Origin: Kitasatospora aureofaciens
GTDB taxonomy: Bacteria; Actinomycetota; Actinomycetes; Streptomycetales; Streptomycetaceae
Assembly (NCBI GenBank): GCA_000720845.1
Contig: JODU01000016.1
Span: forward strand, 62,001 to 126,000
Length of the DNA stretch: 64,000 bases
Reading direction: 5' to 3'
The notes beneath the pieces were generated by a model. That model was not told the DNA's origin, searched no databases, and saw only the letters and a program-made list of their open reading frames with translations. Positions 42,344-51,927 of the stretch are shown piece by piece. The position numbers and the translations under genes are program-made. Position 1 is the first letter of the stretch, and each line of letters starts with the position of its first letter.

Positions 42344-45300
42344 CTAGCGGCCGCGTGCCAGGGTCGACCGGAAGGTCCAGTGGCCCGAACCGACCTCGTA
42401 CACGGCCTCTCCTCCGGTCGGACGCAGCAGCCGTGCCCCCTCGGGCGCCTCGGCGTGCCGGGTGGAGACCGGCACGTGCACCTCGGCGGTGCTGCCCGCG
42501 GGGACGTCCACGGTGAGGCGGAAGCGGTCGTCCGAACGCTCCCATTCGGTGCGTGCGACGCCGTACGGGGTGCGGTAGGAGCCCGCCGCGGAGGTCATGT
42601 CGCCCTCCACCGCCGGGTCGACGAGGAGCCTCGCGTAGCCGACGGAGTCCTCGGTCTGGGCCAGGCCAACGACGCGGGTGGTGAACCAGGAGTCGATGGC
42701 GCCGAGCATGAAGTGGTTCTGGGACTGGCCGGGACCGCCGTCCCAGGACTCGCCCAGAGTGGTGTTGCCCGCGAGCACCTGGTGGCCGTAGCTGGGGCTG
42801 GTCGTCTGCGTGGCGATGGCGTGCACCAGGTCGTCGCGGTCCGCCGCGCCGAGCACGCGGAAGGCGGCGGGCAGCGAGATCTCGCCCAGGAGCAGGTGGT
42901 TTCCGGCGTCCTGGACGGCACCGGTGAAGTGGGCGAGCAGGCGCCCCCGCTCCCCGTCCGGGTAGGCGCCCATGTCGAGGGCGAGTGCCTCCGCGCCGTG
43001 TCCACCGCCGCCGAAGGTGCCGGTGGTGGCGTCGTAGTACTTCGCGGTCAGCGCCTCGACGCTCGCGGCGGCCTTGTGGCGGTACTCGTCGGCCGCGGCG
43101 GTGTCGCCGAGGAGCGCGGCGATGCGGCCGAGTGTGTCGGCCACCCGCCAGTACCCGTAGGTGCCCGCCACCGCGCGCGGGAAGGTCCGGTCGGGGGTGA
43201 ACCAGTCGCCCAGGCCGTAGTCGAGGATGCCGTCGGCGACCTGGGTCTCCAGGAACGCGGCGTAGCGCCGCATGTCCGGGTAGTACGTCTCCAGGGTCTG
43301 CCGGTCTCCGTAGGTGCGGTAGAGCTGCCAGGGGACGAGGACGAAAGCGCCGCCCCAGTTGGAGTCGTTGCGGTAGGCGCCCGGGAGGCTGGTGTACTCG
43401 GGGACGGTGCTGGGGATCAGCCCGTCGGTGGTCTGCGCGTCGGCCATGTCCCGGACGATCTTGCGGAGGTAGGCGCGCATGTCGTAGTTGCCCGCGAGGG
43501 CGGGGAAGACGAGCTGGTTCTGTTCCAGCCAGCCGAGCTTCTCGCGGCTCGGGCAGTCGGTGAGCACGCTCATCATGTTGCCCTCGATGGAGCGGCGGAT
43601 CAGCGAGTGGATGCCGTTGATCAGCGGGTCGGAGCTGGTGAAGTCGCCGGCCGAGGCGTTGTCGGCGCGCAGGACGTGTCCGCGGACGCTCACCGTGGCG
43701 TTCTCGGGCACACCGCGCAGTTCCAGGTAGCGGAAGCCGTGATAGCCGAACCGGGGGTGCCAGGTCTTGGCGTCCCCGCCGCCCGCGCTGGTGTAGCTGT
43801 CCCACAGGGGGGCGCCGACGTTGCTGATGGACTGGAAGGCGTGGCCGTCCTTCAGGCTCTCCGCCGGGTAGACGCGGATGGCGGTGCCCTTCGGCGCGCG
43901 GACGGTGATCTCGGGCCAGCCCGCGATGTTGCGGCCCAGGTCGAAGACGCGGCTGCCCTCGGCTCCGTCGACCTCGCGCCCGTTCAGTGTCTCGACGACG
44001 CGGACGGGCTCGGTCTCCCGGGCGCTGAGCAGGGCGGGCCGGTCGGCGGTGCCGGGGCCCGCCACCGCGACCGCGTGCCGCCAGCCGCGCCGGTCGCCCG
44101 AGGGCTCGTCCCACCGGGGGATCTCGCGCCGGGCGTCGTAGTCCTCACCGCCGTACCAGTTCGATGCGGTGGTCGGGCCCAGGGTGGTGCGCCAGTCGTC
44201 GCCGCTGGTGATCGTGCGCACCCGGCCGTCGGCCAGCGTCACCTCCAGCCGGGCGATCAGTTTGGGGTCGCTGAGGTTGCCGTAGAGCTTGCGGTAGCGG
44301 TCGGCGGTGCTGACGACGTTGGACATGCCGTTGCCGAGGGCGACGCCGAGCGTGTTGGCGCCGGTGCGCAGCCGGTCGGTGACGTCGTACGTGGCGTACT
44401 GGACACGTTCGGCGTAGTCCGTGTTGGCCGGTTCGAGTACCGCGTCACCCACGGGTTTGCCGTTGACGGTCGCCTCGTAGACGCCCAGCCCTGCGATGTA
44501 GAGGCGGGCGCTGCGGACCCGCTTCGGCAGGGTGAAGTCATCGGTGAGCAGGGGCAGCCCGGCGGGCAGGTAGGGGGTGGGCTGCCGTTGGCCGGTGACG
44601 TGGGCGAGCCGTGTGGCGGGTCCTTCGGCGCTGTCGGCGGCGGAGACGGTGTAGTCGACGGGGAGGCCGGGGATCCGGCCGTCGTCGGTGAGGACGTCGG
44701 CGCGCGGGTAGAGCGCCACCTCGTCGAAGGTCTTCGCGGACTTGAGGTCGAGGGTGAGGGTGATCGGGGCGGCGGAGACGTCCGGTCCGGTGTGCGCCGC
44801 GCTCGCGTAGCCGGCCGCGGTCTGCAGGGCGCTGTTGGGCAGGCCGTCGACGGCGAGGGCCGGTTCCCAGGTCTTGCGCACGGTGTTGCTCTCGGACGCG
44901 GTGACCGCGGCGCCCCGGGCGAGTCCGGTGGTGGAGGTGCCGGAGTCGCGGACGTCGATCTCGCCGAGCTGGAGGCGCCAGGTGCGCTCGGGGAAGGACT
45001 CGGCGAGCGGCAGGCCGAGCCGGGTGACGTCCAGCCGTACGTAGCGGGCGGTGGTGCGGGGCAGGCGGACGACGACCGGTTCGATCGTCCGGTCGCTCAG
45101 CCGCCAGTCAGGGTGGGTGATCCACTGCGCGTCCCAGTCCGACTGCCGGGTCAGGCCGGTCTCGAACACGGCGGTGGTGCTCCAGCCGCTGTGCCGGTTC
45201 CCGGTCCCGGACCAGAGCATGACGCGCCAGTAGACCTTCGCCCGGGAACCCGGGTCCTTCCCCGCGTACGTCGTCCCGGGCACGGACGACTCCACCTTGC

Positions 45301-45601
45301 CGGAGTCCCACAGGTCGGGGCGGGAGGCACGGAGCCGCTGGAGGGAGGTCGCGGCCTGGACGCGGTAGGCGGCCTGGCGCGTGTTCGGGGCGTCGGCGGT
45401 GGTCTGCCAGCTGAGTTCGGGAGTGGTGTCGTCGATGCCGAGGGCCTCGCTCAGGTGCTGGGTGCGCGGCGCGGTCGGGGCGATGGTGCCGGTGGTCGCG
45501 GCGTCGGCGGTGACCGCGCCGGCCAGCAGGGTGACGAAGGCGGTGACGCCGGCGAGGGCGGCGGCGGTTCGGTGTCTGCCGAGCGGGTTCGTTCTGGGCA
45601 T
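42344..45601 (-). CDS. Exported GH78 alpha-L-rhamnosidase
   Basis: A 1085-residue glycosidase with a Sec signal (HRTAAALAGVTAFVTLLAGA, cleavage near ADA). Domains: N-terminal fibronectin-like (PELSWQTTADAPNTRQAAYR), a discoidin-like insertion near residues 150-300 (GAAVTASESNTVRKTWEPAL, AVDGLPNS), carbohydrate-binding beta-domains (GLGVYEATVNGKPVG), and the (alpha/alpha)6 catalytic barrel. Catalytic block: NMMSVLTDCPSREKLGWLEQ, with Asp and Glu at the GH78 positions. It releases L-rhamnose by inversion. It is the last gene of a three-gene operon (GH127-like, GH106-like, GH78; 52- and 44-bp gaps). AAGGAG lies before ATG 45601. Confidence 0.93.
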   Translation of the reverse strand: MPRTNPLGRHRTAAALAGVTAFVTLLAGAVTADAATTGTIAPTAPRTQHLSEALGIDDTTPELSWQTTADAPNTRQAAYRVQAATSLQRLRASRPDLWDSGKVESSVPGTTYAGKDPGSRAKVYWRVMLWSGTGNRHSGWSTTAVFETGLTRQSDWDAQWITHPDWRLSDRTIEPVVVRLPRTTARYVRLDVTRLGLPLAESFPERTWRLQLGEIDVRDSGTSTTGLARGAAVTASESNTVRKTWEPALAVDGLPNSALQTAAGYASAAHTGPDVSAAPITLTLDLKSAKTFDEVALYPRADVLTDDGRIPGLPVDYTVSAADSAEGPATRLAHVTGQRQPTPYLPAGLPLLTDDFTLPKRVRSARLYIAGLGVYEATVNGKPVGDAVLEPANTDYAERVQYATYDVTDRLRTGANTLGVALGNGMSNVVSTADRYRKLYGNLSDPKLIARLEVTLADGRVRTITSGDDWRTTLGPTTASNWYGGEDYDARREIPRWDEPSGDRRGWRHAVAVAGPGTADRPALLSARETEPVRVVETLNGREVDGAEGSRVFDLGRNIAGWPEITVRAPKGTAIRVYPAESLKDGHAFQSISNVGAPLWDSYTSAGGGDAKTWHPRFGYHGFRYLELRGVPENATVSVRGHVLRADNASAGDFTSSDPLINGIHSLIRRSIEGNMMSVLTDCPSREKLGWLEQNQLVFPALAGNYDMRAYLRKIVRDMADAQTTDGLIPSTVPEYTSLPGAYRNDSNWGGAFVLVPWQLYRTYGDRQTLETYYPDMRRYAAFLETQVADGILDYGLGDWFTPDRTFPRAVAGTYGYWRVADTLGRIAALLGDTAAADEYRHKAAASVEALTAKYYDATTGTFGGGGHGAEALALDMGAYPDGERGRLLAHFTGAVQDAGNHLLLGEISLPAAFRVLGAADRDDLVHAIATQTTSPSYGHQVLAGNTTLGESWDGGPGQSQNHFMLGAIDSWFTTRVVGLAQTEDSVGYARLLVDPAVEGDMTSAAGSYRTPYGVARTEWERSDDRFRLTVDVPAGSTAEVHVPVSTRHAEAPEGARLLRPTGGEAVYEVGSGHWTFRSTLARGR

Positions 45602-45645
45602 GGCGGCTCCTTGCCGGGCGGGCTGGTGCGGACGGGGCGGGGGCT

Positions 45646-48600
45646 TCAGGCGCGGCGCAGTTCGACGGTGGTCCGGCGCCGGAAGCGCAGGGTCACGGGG
45701 CCGAGCAGGCCGGACGGGAGCGGCTTCTTGCGCTCGTTGGACAGCGTGTTGGCGACCCGGACCCGCAGCGTGTTGCGCCCGGCGGCGAGGTGACCGGTGA
45801 CGTCGGCCACGAACGGGGCCCACAGCAGCGGCGGCAGCGCGGTGCCGTTGACGGACACCTCCGCGACGTCGCGGACGTCCCCGAGGTCCAGCAGGACACG
45901 GCGGCCGTGCAGCCGGGCGGCGTCGACATCGATGTCGGTGGTGTACGTGCCGCTGCCGGAGAACAGCTCGTCGTGCTCCGTCCAGCTGCCCAGGGGCGCG
46001 GTGACGGGTTCGGCGCCCTCGCGTTCGAAGGTGAGGGTCCAGTCGCCGTGCACCGGGAGCGGGGCGAGCGGGTCGTCGACGCGTACGGTGCCGTGGTAGC
46101 GGTGGCCGCCGTCGGCGCCGACGAGCCGGTGGGTTCCCGGTGCCGCGGCCTCCACCGTGGCGCGGAGTACGTGTCCGTGGCGTTCCACGGACAGCACGGG
46201 CACGGTCGATTCGGTGAGGTGGGGCCGGTCGCCGTGGCCACCGCGGACCACGACGACGGCGGTCCGGTAGGGCTCCAGGTCCAGCGGCACCCGAACGCCG
46301 TCCTTGGTGGCCCGGTAGAGGGGGGCGGGGCCGCCGGTGCCGGTCGCGGGGTCCCAGGTCTCGGGCAGGCCGGTGGCCGGGAGGGCGGCGACGGTGCGCA
46401 CGTGGGCGTCGCTCTCGTTGTTGATCAGGAAGACGGTGTCGGGGCCCCGGCGCACCCGCAGCACCCGGACGGCGTCCTGTGCCGGGTCCAGGACGGCGGA
46501 CGCCGTGCCGGCGTCCACGGCGGCGGTTGAGAGCGCACCGGTGTCCGCGACCCGCACGGCGTGTCCGCGGCCCAGGGACCTGCGGGCGGGCACCCGGTCG
46601 CCGAACAGGTCGGAGAGACCGTGGGCGAGGGTGCGGTCGCCGCCGTCGGCCTCCTCGGTGTCCAGCGCGCCCACGGCGACGACGGTGCCGCCCGTCCGGA
46701 CGAACTCGCGCAGCACGCGTACGCCGTCGGCGTCCAGGACCGGTGTCCGAGGGATCACGACGAGGTCGTAGGCGGCCGCGCCGACGACCAGGCGTCCCTT
46801 GCGGACTTCGGCGTGGGCCAGCAGCGCGGGGTCCCGGGTCAGGGCGCCCTCGTGCAGCAGGTCGAAGTCCACCTGGGCGCGCTCCAGGGCGTAGGCCGCC
46901 TCGCTGAGCGGTGCGTCCACGTCCTGCTGCCGGTCCGTGCCGGCCCACTGTTCGGCGGCGCGCTGCGGCTGGAGCAACGCGGTGCGGGCGGCGGAGGTCC
47001 CGCGGCCGGCCTCCATGACCCGGCCGATCCACTCGGCGAGCGGCCGCATGGCCCACCACCAGGGGGCGCGCGGGCCGAAGGGGGGCGGGAAGTAGACGCG
47101 GCTCTCGTCGGTCCACAGGGCGTGCAGCACGGTCAGGTTGATGCCGCGGGCGGCCTGCGCGCCGACGGTGGCGTGCACGAAGCCGGGGGTGACCTGCCAG
47201 CCCATGTTGCCGAACATCTCCAGCAGGGCCCGCTCGCGGCCCATCTGGTGGGCCACGGACACCGGGTTGCGCGGGATCATGGTGGGCTCACCGGCGACGT
47301 ACTCGGCGGTGATGATGTCGCCGCCGGGCACCTGGGCCCACTGGTGGACCTTGTGCAGGTCGCCGGTGGAGGCGATGCGCTTGGCGGGGGCGGTCTCGTC
47401 GTAGAGCGGGTTGGTGATCAGCGCGACGCCGCGCTTCTCGTACCACTGGGCCTGCTTGCGGAAGGCGGTGGCGAAGCGGTCGGACACGGCCTTCCAGTAG
47501 TTTCCGCGGGCGATGCGGCCGGAGCGGCCGAGGTCGTCGAAGGCGGCGGCGTAGGCGGTGCCGGGTGCGACGCCGACGGCGCGCAGGGCGCGGTCGAGGG
47601 CCGGGGACCACGGCAGGCGCTTGAAGTGGGCCTCGGCCGAGGCGAAGAACGGCTCGTCGTCCCAGAAGCCGGGGACGACCGTGCCGAAGTAGCGCCCGAA
47701 CCGCCGGTGGTACTCGCCGGGCACGATGTCCAGGAACAGCTCGACGGGTTCGTCGTCGAGCAGGTCGACGTAGCTGCGGCTGTAGCCCTGGGTGTCGTCG
47801 GCGAGGAGCACGCCGCCGAAGAGATCGACCTGCCACTCCCCCGCCGGCACCTGCCAGGCGTGGTCGCCGGTGAGCCGGTCGGTCAGGTCCACGACGTCGG
47901 TGGCGGCGGTGGCCGCCGTGGGCCGGGCGGCGGCGGCCGCGACGGTGAACCCCTCGGCCGGCAGCGCGCGTTCGGGGAAGTCGCCCGCGGCGGCGGAGCG
48001 GTCGAAGGAGCCGGCGTACAGGGTGGTGCCGTCGGCCGCCTCGACGGTGAGGCTCTGCCACACCGCGCGCTGGTCGCCGACGGCGCGCACCCCGACCCCG
48101 CCGGACTGCTCGGTCAGGTCCTCCAGGGTGCCCTTGTCCTTGCCGTCGAGGGTGACGGAGAGGCCGCCGCTGCTCAGGGCGATCCGGAGGGTGTGGAACT
48201 TGGTCTTGTTGAAACCGTCGGTGCGGCTGCTGCGCAGCAGTTCGGCCGGTTCGGCACCGTCGCTCAGCCGCTCCACGGTGACCACGCCGGTCTGGTCGAA
48301 GGCGACGGCGTATCCGGTGCGCCCGTCGGCGGAGCCCCGTACGAGGAGACCGGCCGCGCCGTGCTCGGCCTTCGCGCTGCCGGTGACGGTGACCTCGCCC
48401 CACCCCGAGCTGTCCCTCAGGACGGTGGCGCCGCCGAGTACCGCCGCGTCCGCGACCAGCCGCCCCGCGTCCACGCCGACGCCGGTGCTGTGCCGGAGGT
48501 CGATCGACGCGGGCCCGCGCACCACGGTGGTCGAGCGGGCGAGTGCCTTCAGACGCAGCTCGGGCCGGGGGGCGTAGGTGCGGGTGCCGACCCGTCCGCC

Positions 48601-49050
48601 CTTCACGATGAACTCGCCGGCGCGGCCGCTCGGGAAGTGGTCGTCGTTGAACAGCCAGACGCGCATACCGGTGCGTTCGGCGGTGCGCAGGACGTGGCCC
48701 ACGATGTCGAACCACTCCTCGGTGAAGAACACCGGCGTCATCTCGGCGTTGTCGAAGGAGAAGAGGATCACCTCGTACATGCCCTTGGACCTCAGGTCCG
48801 CGAGCTGGCGGTCCACGAGTTCGGGCGTGACGGGGCCGTTCCAGTACCAGTAGACGGTGGGACGGCTGTCGTGGCGCGGGTCGGCGAAGTGCCGGGCGGA
48901 CCAGGCGTCCTGCTCCCGACCGGCCGCTCCGGCCGGTGGACCGGCGGCGTGCGCGGCGGGGGCGGTGTCGGGAAGGCCTACGGCGACCAGGGCGCCGGTG
49001 GCTCCGGCCGCGGCCACGAAGCGGCGCCTGGACAGGGGGTGTTCGGGCAT
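45646..49050 (-). CDS. Exported GH106-like alpha-L-rhamnosidase with an inserted beta-sandwich
   Basis: A 1134-residue Tat-exported protein (LSRRRFVAAAGATGALVAVG). The catalytic TIM barrel is split: TVYWYWNGPVTPELVDRQLA and DLRSKGMYEVILFSFDNAEM open it, and PGFWDDEPFFASAEAHFKRL and DIITAEYVAGEPTMIPRNPV continue it after a roughly 200-residue LamG/DUF1080-like sandwich (AAGLLVRGSADGRTGYAVAF). A C-terminal galactose-binding-like domain ends it (VLLDLGDVRDVAEVSVNGTA). GH106 enzymes cleave alpha-L-rhamnosides, including in rhamnogalacturonan II. Middle gene of the glycosidase operon. ATG 49050 fits the Tat signal. Confidence 0.85.
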   Translation of the reverse strand: MPEHPLSRRRFVAAAGATGALVAVGLPDTAPAAHAAGPPAGAAGREQDAWSARHFADPRHDSRPTVYWYWNGPVTPELVDRQLADLRSKGMYEVILFSFDNAEMTPVFFTEEWFDIVGHVLRTAERTGMRVWLFNDDHFPSGRAGEFIVKGGRVGTRTYAPRPELRLKALARSTTVVRGPASIDLRHSTGVGVDAGRLVADAAVLGGATVLRDSSGWGEVTVTGSAKAEHGAAGLLVRGSADGRTGYAVAFDQTGVVTVERLSDGAEPAELLRSSRTDGFNKTKFHTLRIALSSGGLSVTLDGKDKGTLEDLTEQSGGVGVRAVGDQRAVWQSLTVEAADGTTLYAGSFDRSAAAGDFPERALPAEGFTVAAAAARPTAATAATDVVDLTDRLTGDHAWQVPAGEWQVDLFGGVLLADDTQGYSRSYVDLLDDEPVELFLDIVPGEYHRRFGRYFGTVVPGFWDDEPFFASAEAHFKRLPWSPALDRALRAVGVAPGTAYAAAFDDLGRSGRIARGNYWKAVSDRFATAFRKQAQWYEKRGVALITNPLYDETAPAKRIASTGDLHKVHQWAQVPGGDIITAEYVAGEPTMIPRNPVSVAHQMGRERALLEMFGNMGWQVTPGFVHATVGAQAARGINLTVLHALWTDESRVYFPPPFGPRAPWWWAMRPLAEWIGRVMEAGRGTSAARTALLQPQRAAEQWAGTDRQQDVDAPLSEAAYALERAQVDFDLLHEGALTRDPALLAHAEVRKGRLVVGAAAYDLVVIPRTPVLDADGVRVLREFVRTGGTVVAVGALDTEEADGGDRTLAHGLSDLFGDRVPARRSLGRGHAVRVADTGALSTAAVDAGTASAVLDPAQDAVRVLRVRRGPDTVFLINNESDAHVRTVAALPATGLPETWDPATGTGGPAPLYRATKDGVRVPLDLEPYRTAVVVVRGGHGDRPHLTESTVPVLSVERHGHVLRATVEAAAPGTHRLVGADGGHRYHGTVRVDDPLAPLPVHGDWTLTFEREGAEPVTAPLGSWTEHDELFSGSGTYTTDIDVDAARLHGRRVLLDLGDVRDVAEVSVNGTALPPLLWAPFVADVTGHLAAGRNTLRVRVANTLSNERKKPLPSGLLGPVTLRFRRRTTVELRRA

Positions 49051-49102
49051 GGCTGTGCTCCCGGGTGGTGGTGGGGTGCGGAGGGGGCCGCGGTGGTGGT
49101 GA

Positions 49103-51709
49103 TCAGCCCTGGGCGAGGTGCCGTACCTGGTCGGCGGTGAGGGCGCGGTTGTGCAGCCGGAAGTCGCGGACGGCGCCGTGCAGGAAGGGGTGGGTGCTGT
49201 TCTGGGACCGGCCGAGGTAGTTCCGGCTGGTCCGGCCGAGCAGGAGCGGCCCTGCGACCATGGCCGTGTTCCGTCCGGCTTCGGCGCCGTCGACGTAGAG
49301 CACACCGGTGCCGCCGGCGAGGGTGAGCGCCACGTGGGTCCATCGGCCCAGGGGCAGCGGTCCGGTGGCGTCGACGAAGTCCTCGGCCTCCATGCCCGCG
49401 ATCTTCAGGGCTGCGCGGGCCCGGCCGGCGCCCGTGGTCGCCGTGAGGAAGAGGTACGTGTCCTTGCTGTAGCCCAGGTCGAAGACGCGGGCGGAGGGGG
49501 CGAGGGTGTCGACGCGGACGCGGGCTGAGACGGTCAACTCCGTCAGTCCGCTGGGCAGTCCGGCGGGGAGTACGACGTGGCCGTCGCGTCCGTCGAGTAC
49601 CACCGCCGTCGCGTCGCCGTCGGTGCTCCAGGTCGCGCCGCCGGCCAGGGAGCCGTCGGCGAACGTCCCGGTGCGGTCGGTCACCGAGGTGCCGTGTCCT
49701 TCGTCGAGGGGGTAGCGGGCCACGTCACCGGGGGGCGTGCGCCGGGGCTCGACCGACCAGTACACGTTGTAGCGCTGGTGGTGGATCTCGTGGAAGGGGC
49801 GCAGGGGGACCTGCCGGCCGTCCGCCAGGACCGTGAACCGGGTGGGCTCGCCGGGCGTGCGGCGCAGCGTGCCGGGGCGGACGGTCGGCGGCGTCGCGAG
49901 CGGCGTGTCGCCGTAGCCGCCGGCCAGGACGAGCGGCCCGTACGACAGCGCCCGCACCTGCGGGTTGTCGGGCGCCGGGCGCCAGACGGGGACGCGGGGC
50001 AGGACGAGTTCGACGTGGTCCCCGGTCCGCCAGTGACGTGTCACCGTCGTGCGGGTGCCGGGTTCGAGGCGGCCACCGGTGCGCCGGCCGTTCACCCTCA
50101 GCTCGGCGCGGGTGTCGCCCGACGCCAGCCAGCCGGGCACGCGGATCCGCAGCGAGAACCGGGCCTCGCCCGCCGTGACGGTCACGCGGGTGCGGTCGCC
50201 GGTGGGGATGTCGGTCTCCTGGCGGAGTGCCACACCCAGCTCGTCCCAGCGCACTTCGGACGGAACGAACAGGTTGACGTGGAGTGCGGGTCGGCGGGTG
50301 CCGGGCGTGCGGAAGTAGACGGTGTCGGCGAATTTGGTGTGCGTCTCCAGGCCCGTGCCGTGGTCGCAGGAGAAGTTGTCGTAGTCCCCGCTGTAGCTGC
50401 CGGGGGCCGAGCCGAGGCCGCCCTTCGGTTCACGCCGCGAGCCCGCCCACAGGCCGGTGTAGTAGGTGACGAAGCCGTGCGCCGAGTCGGGGTCCTGCTC
50501 GGCGAGCATCTGGTTGTACAGCGTCCACTCGTAGTGGTCCAGGTACTCGGTGCGCTCCGGATCGTGGCGGAAGAGGTCCCGGCCCAGCTTGAGCATGTTG
50601 TAGCTGTTGCAGTTCTCGCAGGTGACCTCCGAGAGGCGGCTCGCGATCTCGTCCGGCGGGCCGAAGAGTTCCTGGTTGGAGTTGCCGCCGATGGCATAGG
50701 AGTGGTGGCGTACGACGGTGGTCCAGAAGGTGTCGGCGATCTCCAGGTAGCGCGGGTCGCCGGTGGCCTCGTAGGCCGGTACGGCTCCGACCACCTTGGC
50801 GATCTCCGTGTTGGCGTGCCGCCCGGCGAGTTCGTCGCGGCCGGCGGCGAGCGGCGCGTAGAGCTCGTCGTGGTCGAAGCGGCGCGCGGTGCGCAGATGC
50901 GCCGGGTCGCCGGTCTCCAGGTGGAGTCGGGCGAGGACGTCGTTCATGCCGCCGAACTCGACCTTGAGCACGCTCTGCATCCGCTCGCGCGACAGCGGGG
51001 CCGTACGCGCCTCGGTCCAGGCGGCCATCTCCAGCAGGACGTCGAACGCCTCCCGGTTCCCGCTGAGCCGGTACTGGTCGAGGAGCCCTGCCATGATCTT
51101 GTGCAGTGTGTAGTAGGGCGCCCAGGGCTTGCCCCCGGCTTCCAGTTGGTCGAAGACCGACTCCGGGAACGCGGAGAGGTAGCCGCGGTGGAACCCGGCC
51201 GCCGGTGCCGCCCGCTGGCACTCGGCCAGCGCCGAGACGAGCAGCCGGCCCTTGTCCGCGTAGGCGCGCTCGCCGGTGCCGGCGTGGGCCTGGGCCAGGG
51301 CGCTGAGGAGGTGTCCGGTGGTGTGGCCGCGCAGTTGGACGTCCGGGGCCTCCCAGCCGCCGCAGGGCTCGGCGGAGGAGGGCAGGCCGACGTTGAGCCG
51401 GAAGGTGTGCAGCAGCCGGTCGGCGTCCACGAAGAGGAGGTACGCGCAGGTGCGCCGCATGTTGGCGAGGAAGGGGCTGTTGAGGAGGCGAACGGCCGAG
51501 AGCGGGAAGGCCTCCAGCGCGGGGCGTGGGCGGTGCGCGCCGTTCGTCCGCCGGGGTGTCGTCGCGTCGGGGACCGCCGGGGTCGCGGTGGGAGCGGTGG
51601 GTGCCGCCGCGGCGGGGACGGCCGGTATCGCGGCGGTGGCCGTGGCGGCCGACGCGGTGAACAGGACCTGGCGTCGGGAGGGGGCGGGTCTGCTGTGCGG
51701 TGCGGGCAT
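49103..51709 (-). CDS. Exported GH127-like (DUF1680) beta-L-arabinofuranosidase with LamG domain
   Basis: An 868-residue Tat-exported protein (SRRQVLFTASAATATAAIPA). Residues 60-630 are the DUF1680/GH127 barrel and sheet: FLANMRRTCAYLLFVDADRL, WEAPDVQLRGHTTGHLLSAL, GGMNDVLARLHLETGD, VTCENCNSYNMLKLGRDLFR and DNFSCDHGTGLETHTKFADT. In characterised GH127 enzymes a Cys is the nucleophile within a zinc site; here Cys364, Cys367 and Cys448 are present but the usual Cys-Cys pair reads Cys448-Asp449. Residues 680-868 are a LamG/concanavalin-like domain. First gene of the operon, under a TTGAATCG operator. Confidence 0.85.
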   Translation of the reverse strand: MPAPHSRPAPSRRQVLFTASAATATAAIPAVPAAAAPTAPTATPAVPDATTPRRTNGAHRPRPALEAFPLSAVRLLNSPFLANMRRTCAYLLFVDADRLLHTFRLNVGLPSSAEPCGGWEAPDVQLRGHTTGHLLSALAQAHAGTGERAYADKGRLLVSALAECQRAAPAAGFHRGYLSAFPESVFDQLEAGGKPWAPYYTLHKIMAGLLDQYRLSGNREAFDVLLEMAAWTEARTAPLSRERMQSVLKVEFGGMNDVLARLHLETGDPAHLRTARRFDHDELYAPLAAGRDELAGRHANTEIAKVVGAVPAYEATGDPRYLEIADTFWTTVVRHHSYAIGGNSNQELFGPPDEIASRLSEVTCENCNSYNMLKLGRDLFRHDPERTEYLDHYEWTLYNQMLAEQDPDSAHGFVTYYTGLWAGSRREPKGGLGSAPGSYSGDYDNFSCDHGTGLETHTKFADTVYFRTPGTRRPALHVNLFVPSEVRWDELGVALRQETDIPTGDRTRVTVTAGEARFSLRIRVPGWLASGDTRAELRVNGRRTGGRLEPGTRTTVTRHWRTGDHVELVLPRVPVWRPAPDNPQVRALSYGPLVLAGGYGDTPLATPPTVRPGTLRRTPGEPTRFTVLADGRQVPLRPFHEIHHQRYNVYWSVEPRRTPPGDVARYPLDEGHGTSVTDRTGTFADGSLAGGATWSTDGDATAVVLDGRDGHVVLPAGLPSGLTELTVSARVRVDTLAPSARVFDLGYSKDTYLFLTATTGAGRARAALKIAGMEAEDFVDATGPLPLGRWTHVALTLAGGTGVLYVDGAEAGRNTAMVAGPLLLGRTSRNYLGRSQNSTHPFLHGAVRDFRLHNRALTADQVRHLAQG

Positions 51710-51731
51710 GGGGCGGGGCTCAGCTCCCTTC

Positions 51732-51790
51732 GATTGAATCGTTTTACTCGATTCGACGGAGACGCTAAGTGGCGCCACCAGGGGCGTCAA
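51732..51790 (-). promoter_or_regulatory. Promoter and TTGAATCG operator of the glycosidase operon
   Basis: On the minus strand TTGACG (51790-51785), 17 bp, TAGCGT (51767-51762). Just downstream of the expected start lies a TTGAATCGTTTTA element at 51735, within a GAATCG-N7-CGATTC dyad. The ATG is 23 bp further. The arrangement mirrors that at 54989-55052, implying the same repressor. Confidence 0.7.
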
Positions 51791-51902
51791 GGGTTCCCAC
51801 AAGAACCGGTTGACGCGTCAGAAGTCCCTTCGAACCGCGAGCCGGTGAAGGTGGAAAGGGCACGACTCGGCGCGGACGGGCCTGCGCACCGTCCGCGCTG
51901 TT

Positions 51903-51915
51903 TTGAATCGTTCAA
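51903..51915. promoter_or_regulatory. Third TTGAATCG element
   Basis: TTGAATCGTTCAA is a 13-bp near-palindrome (TTGAA-TCG-TTCAA) 170 bp upstream of the 51732 copy and 13 bp past the stop of the upstream GH106-like gene. It may be an auxiliary operator allowing DNA looping, as LacI-type tetramers do. Confidence 0.55.
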
Positions 51916-51927
51916 TTCAACTGGATG

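Noticed and set aside
42056..45793. Very long plus-strand open frame opposite the GH78 gene
   Set aside because: Typical high-GC antisense shadow: low-complexity Gly/Val/Arg-rich translation without domains, while the minus strand encodes a full GH78 enzyme.
45602..47116. Upstream extension of the GH78 frame
   Set aside because: The extra segment is out-of-frame reading of the GH106-like gene; a proper signal peptide and AAGGAG site mark ATG 45601.
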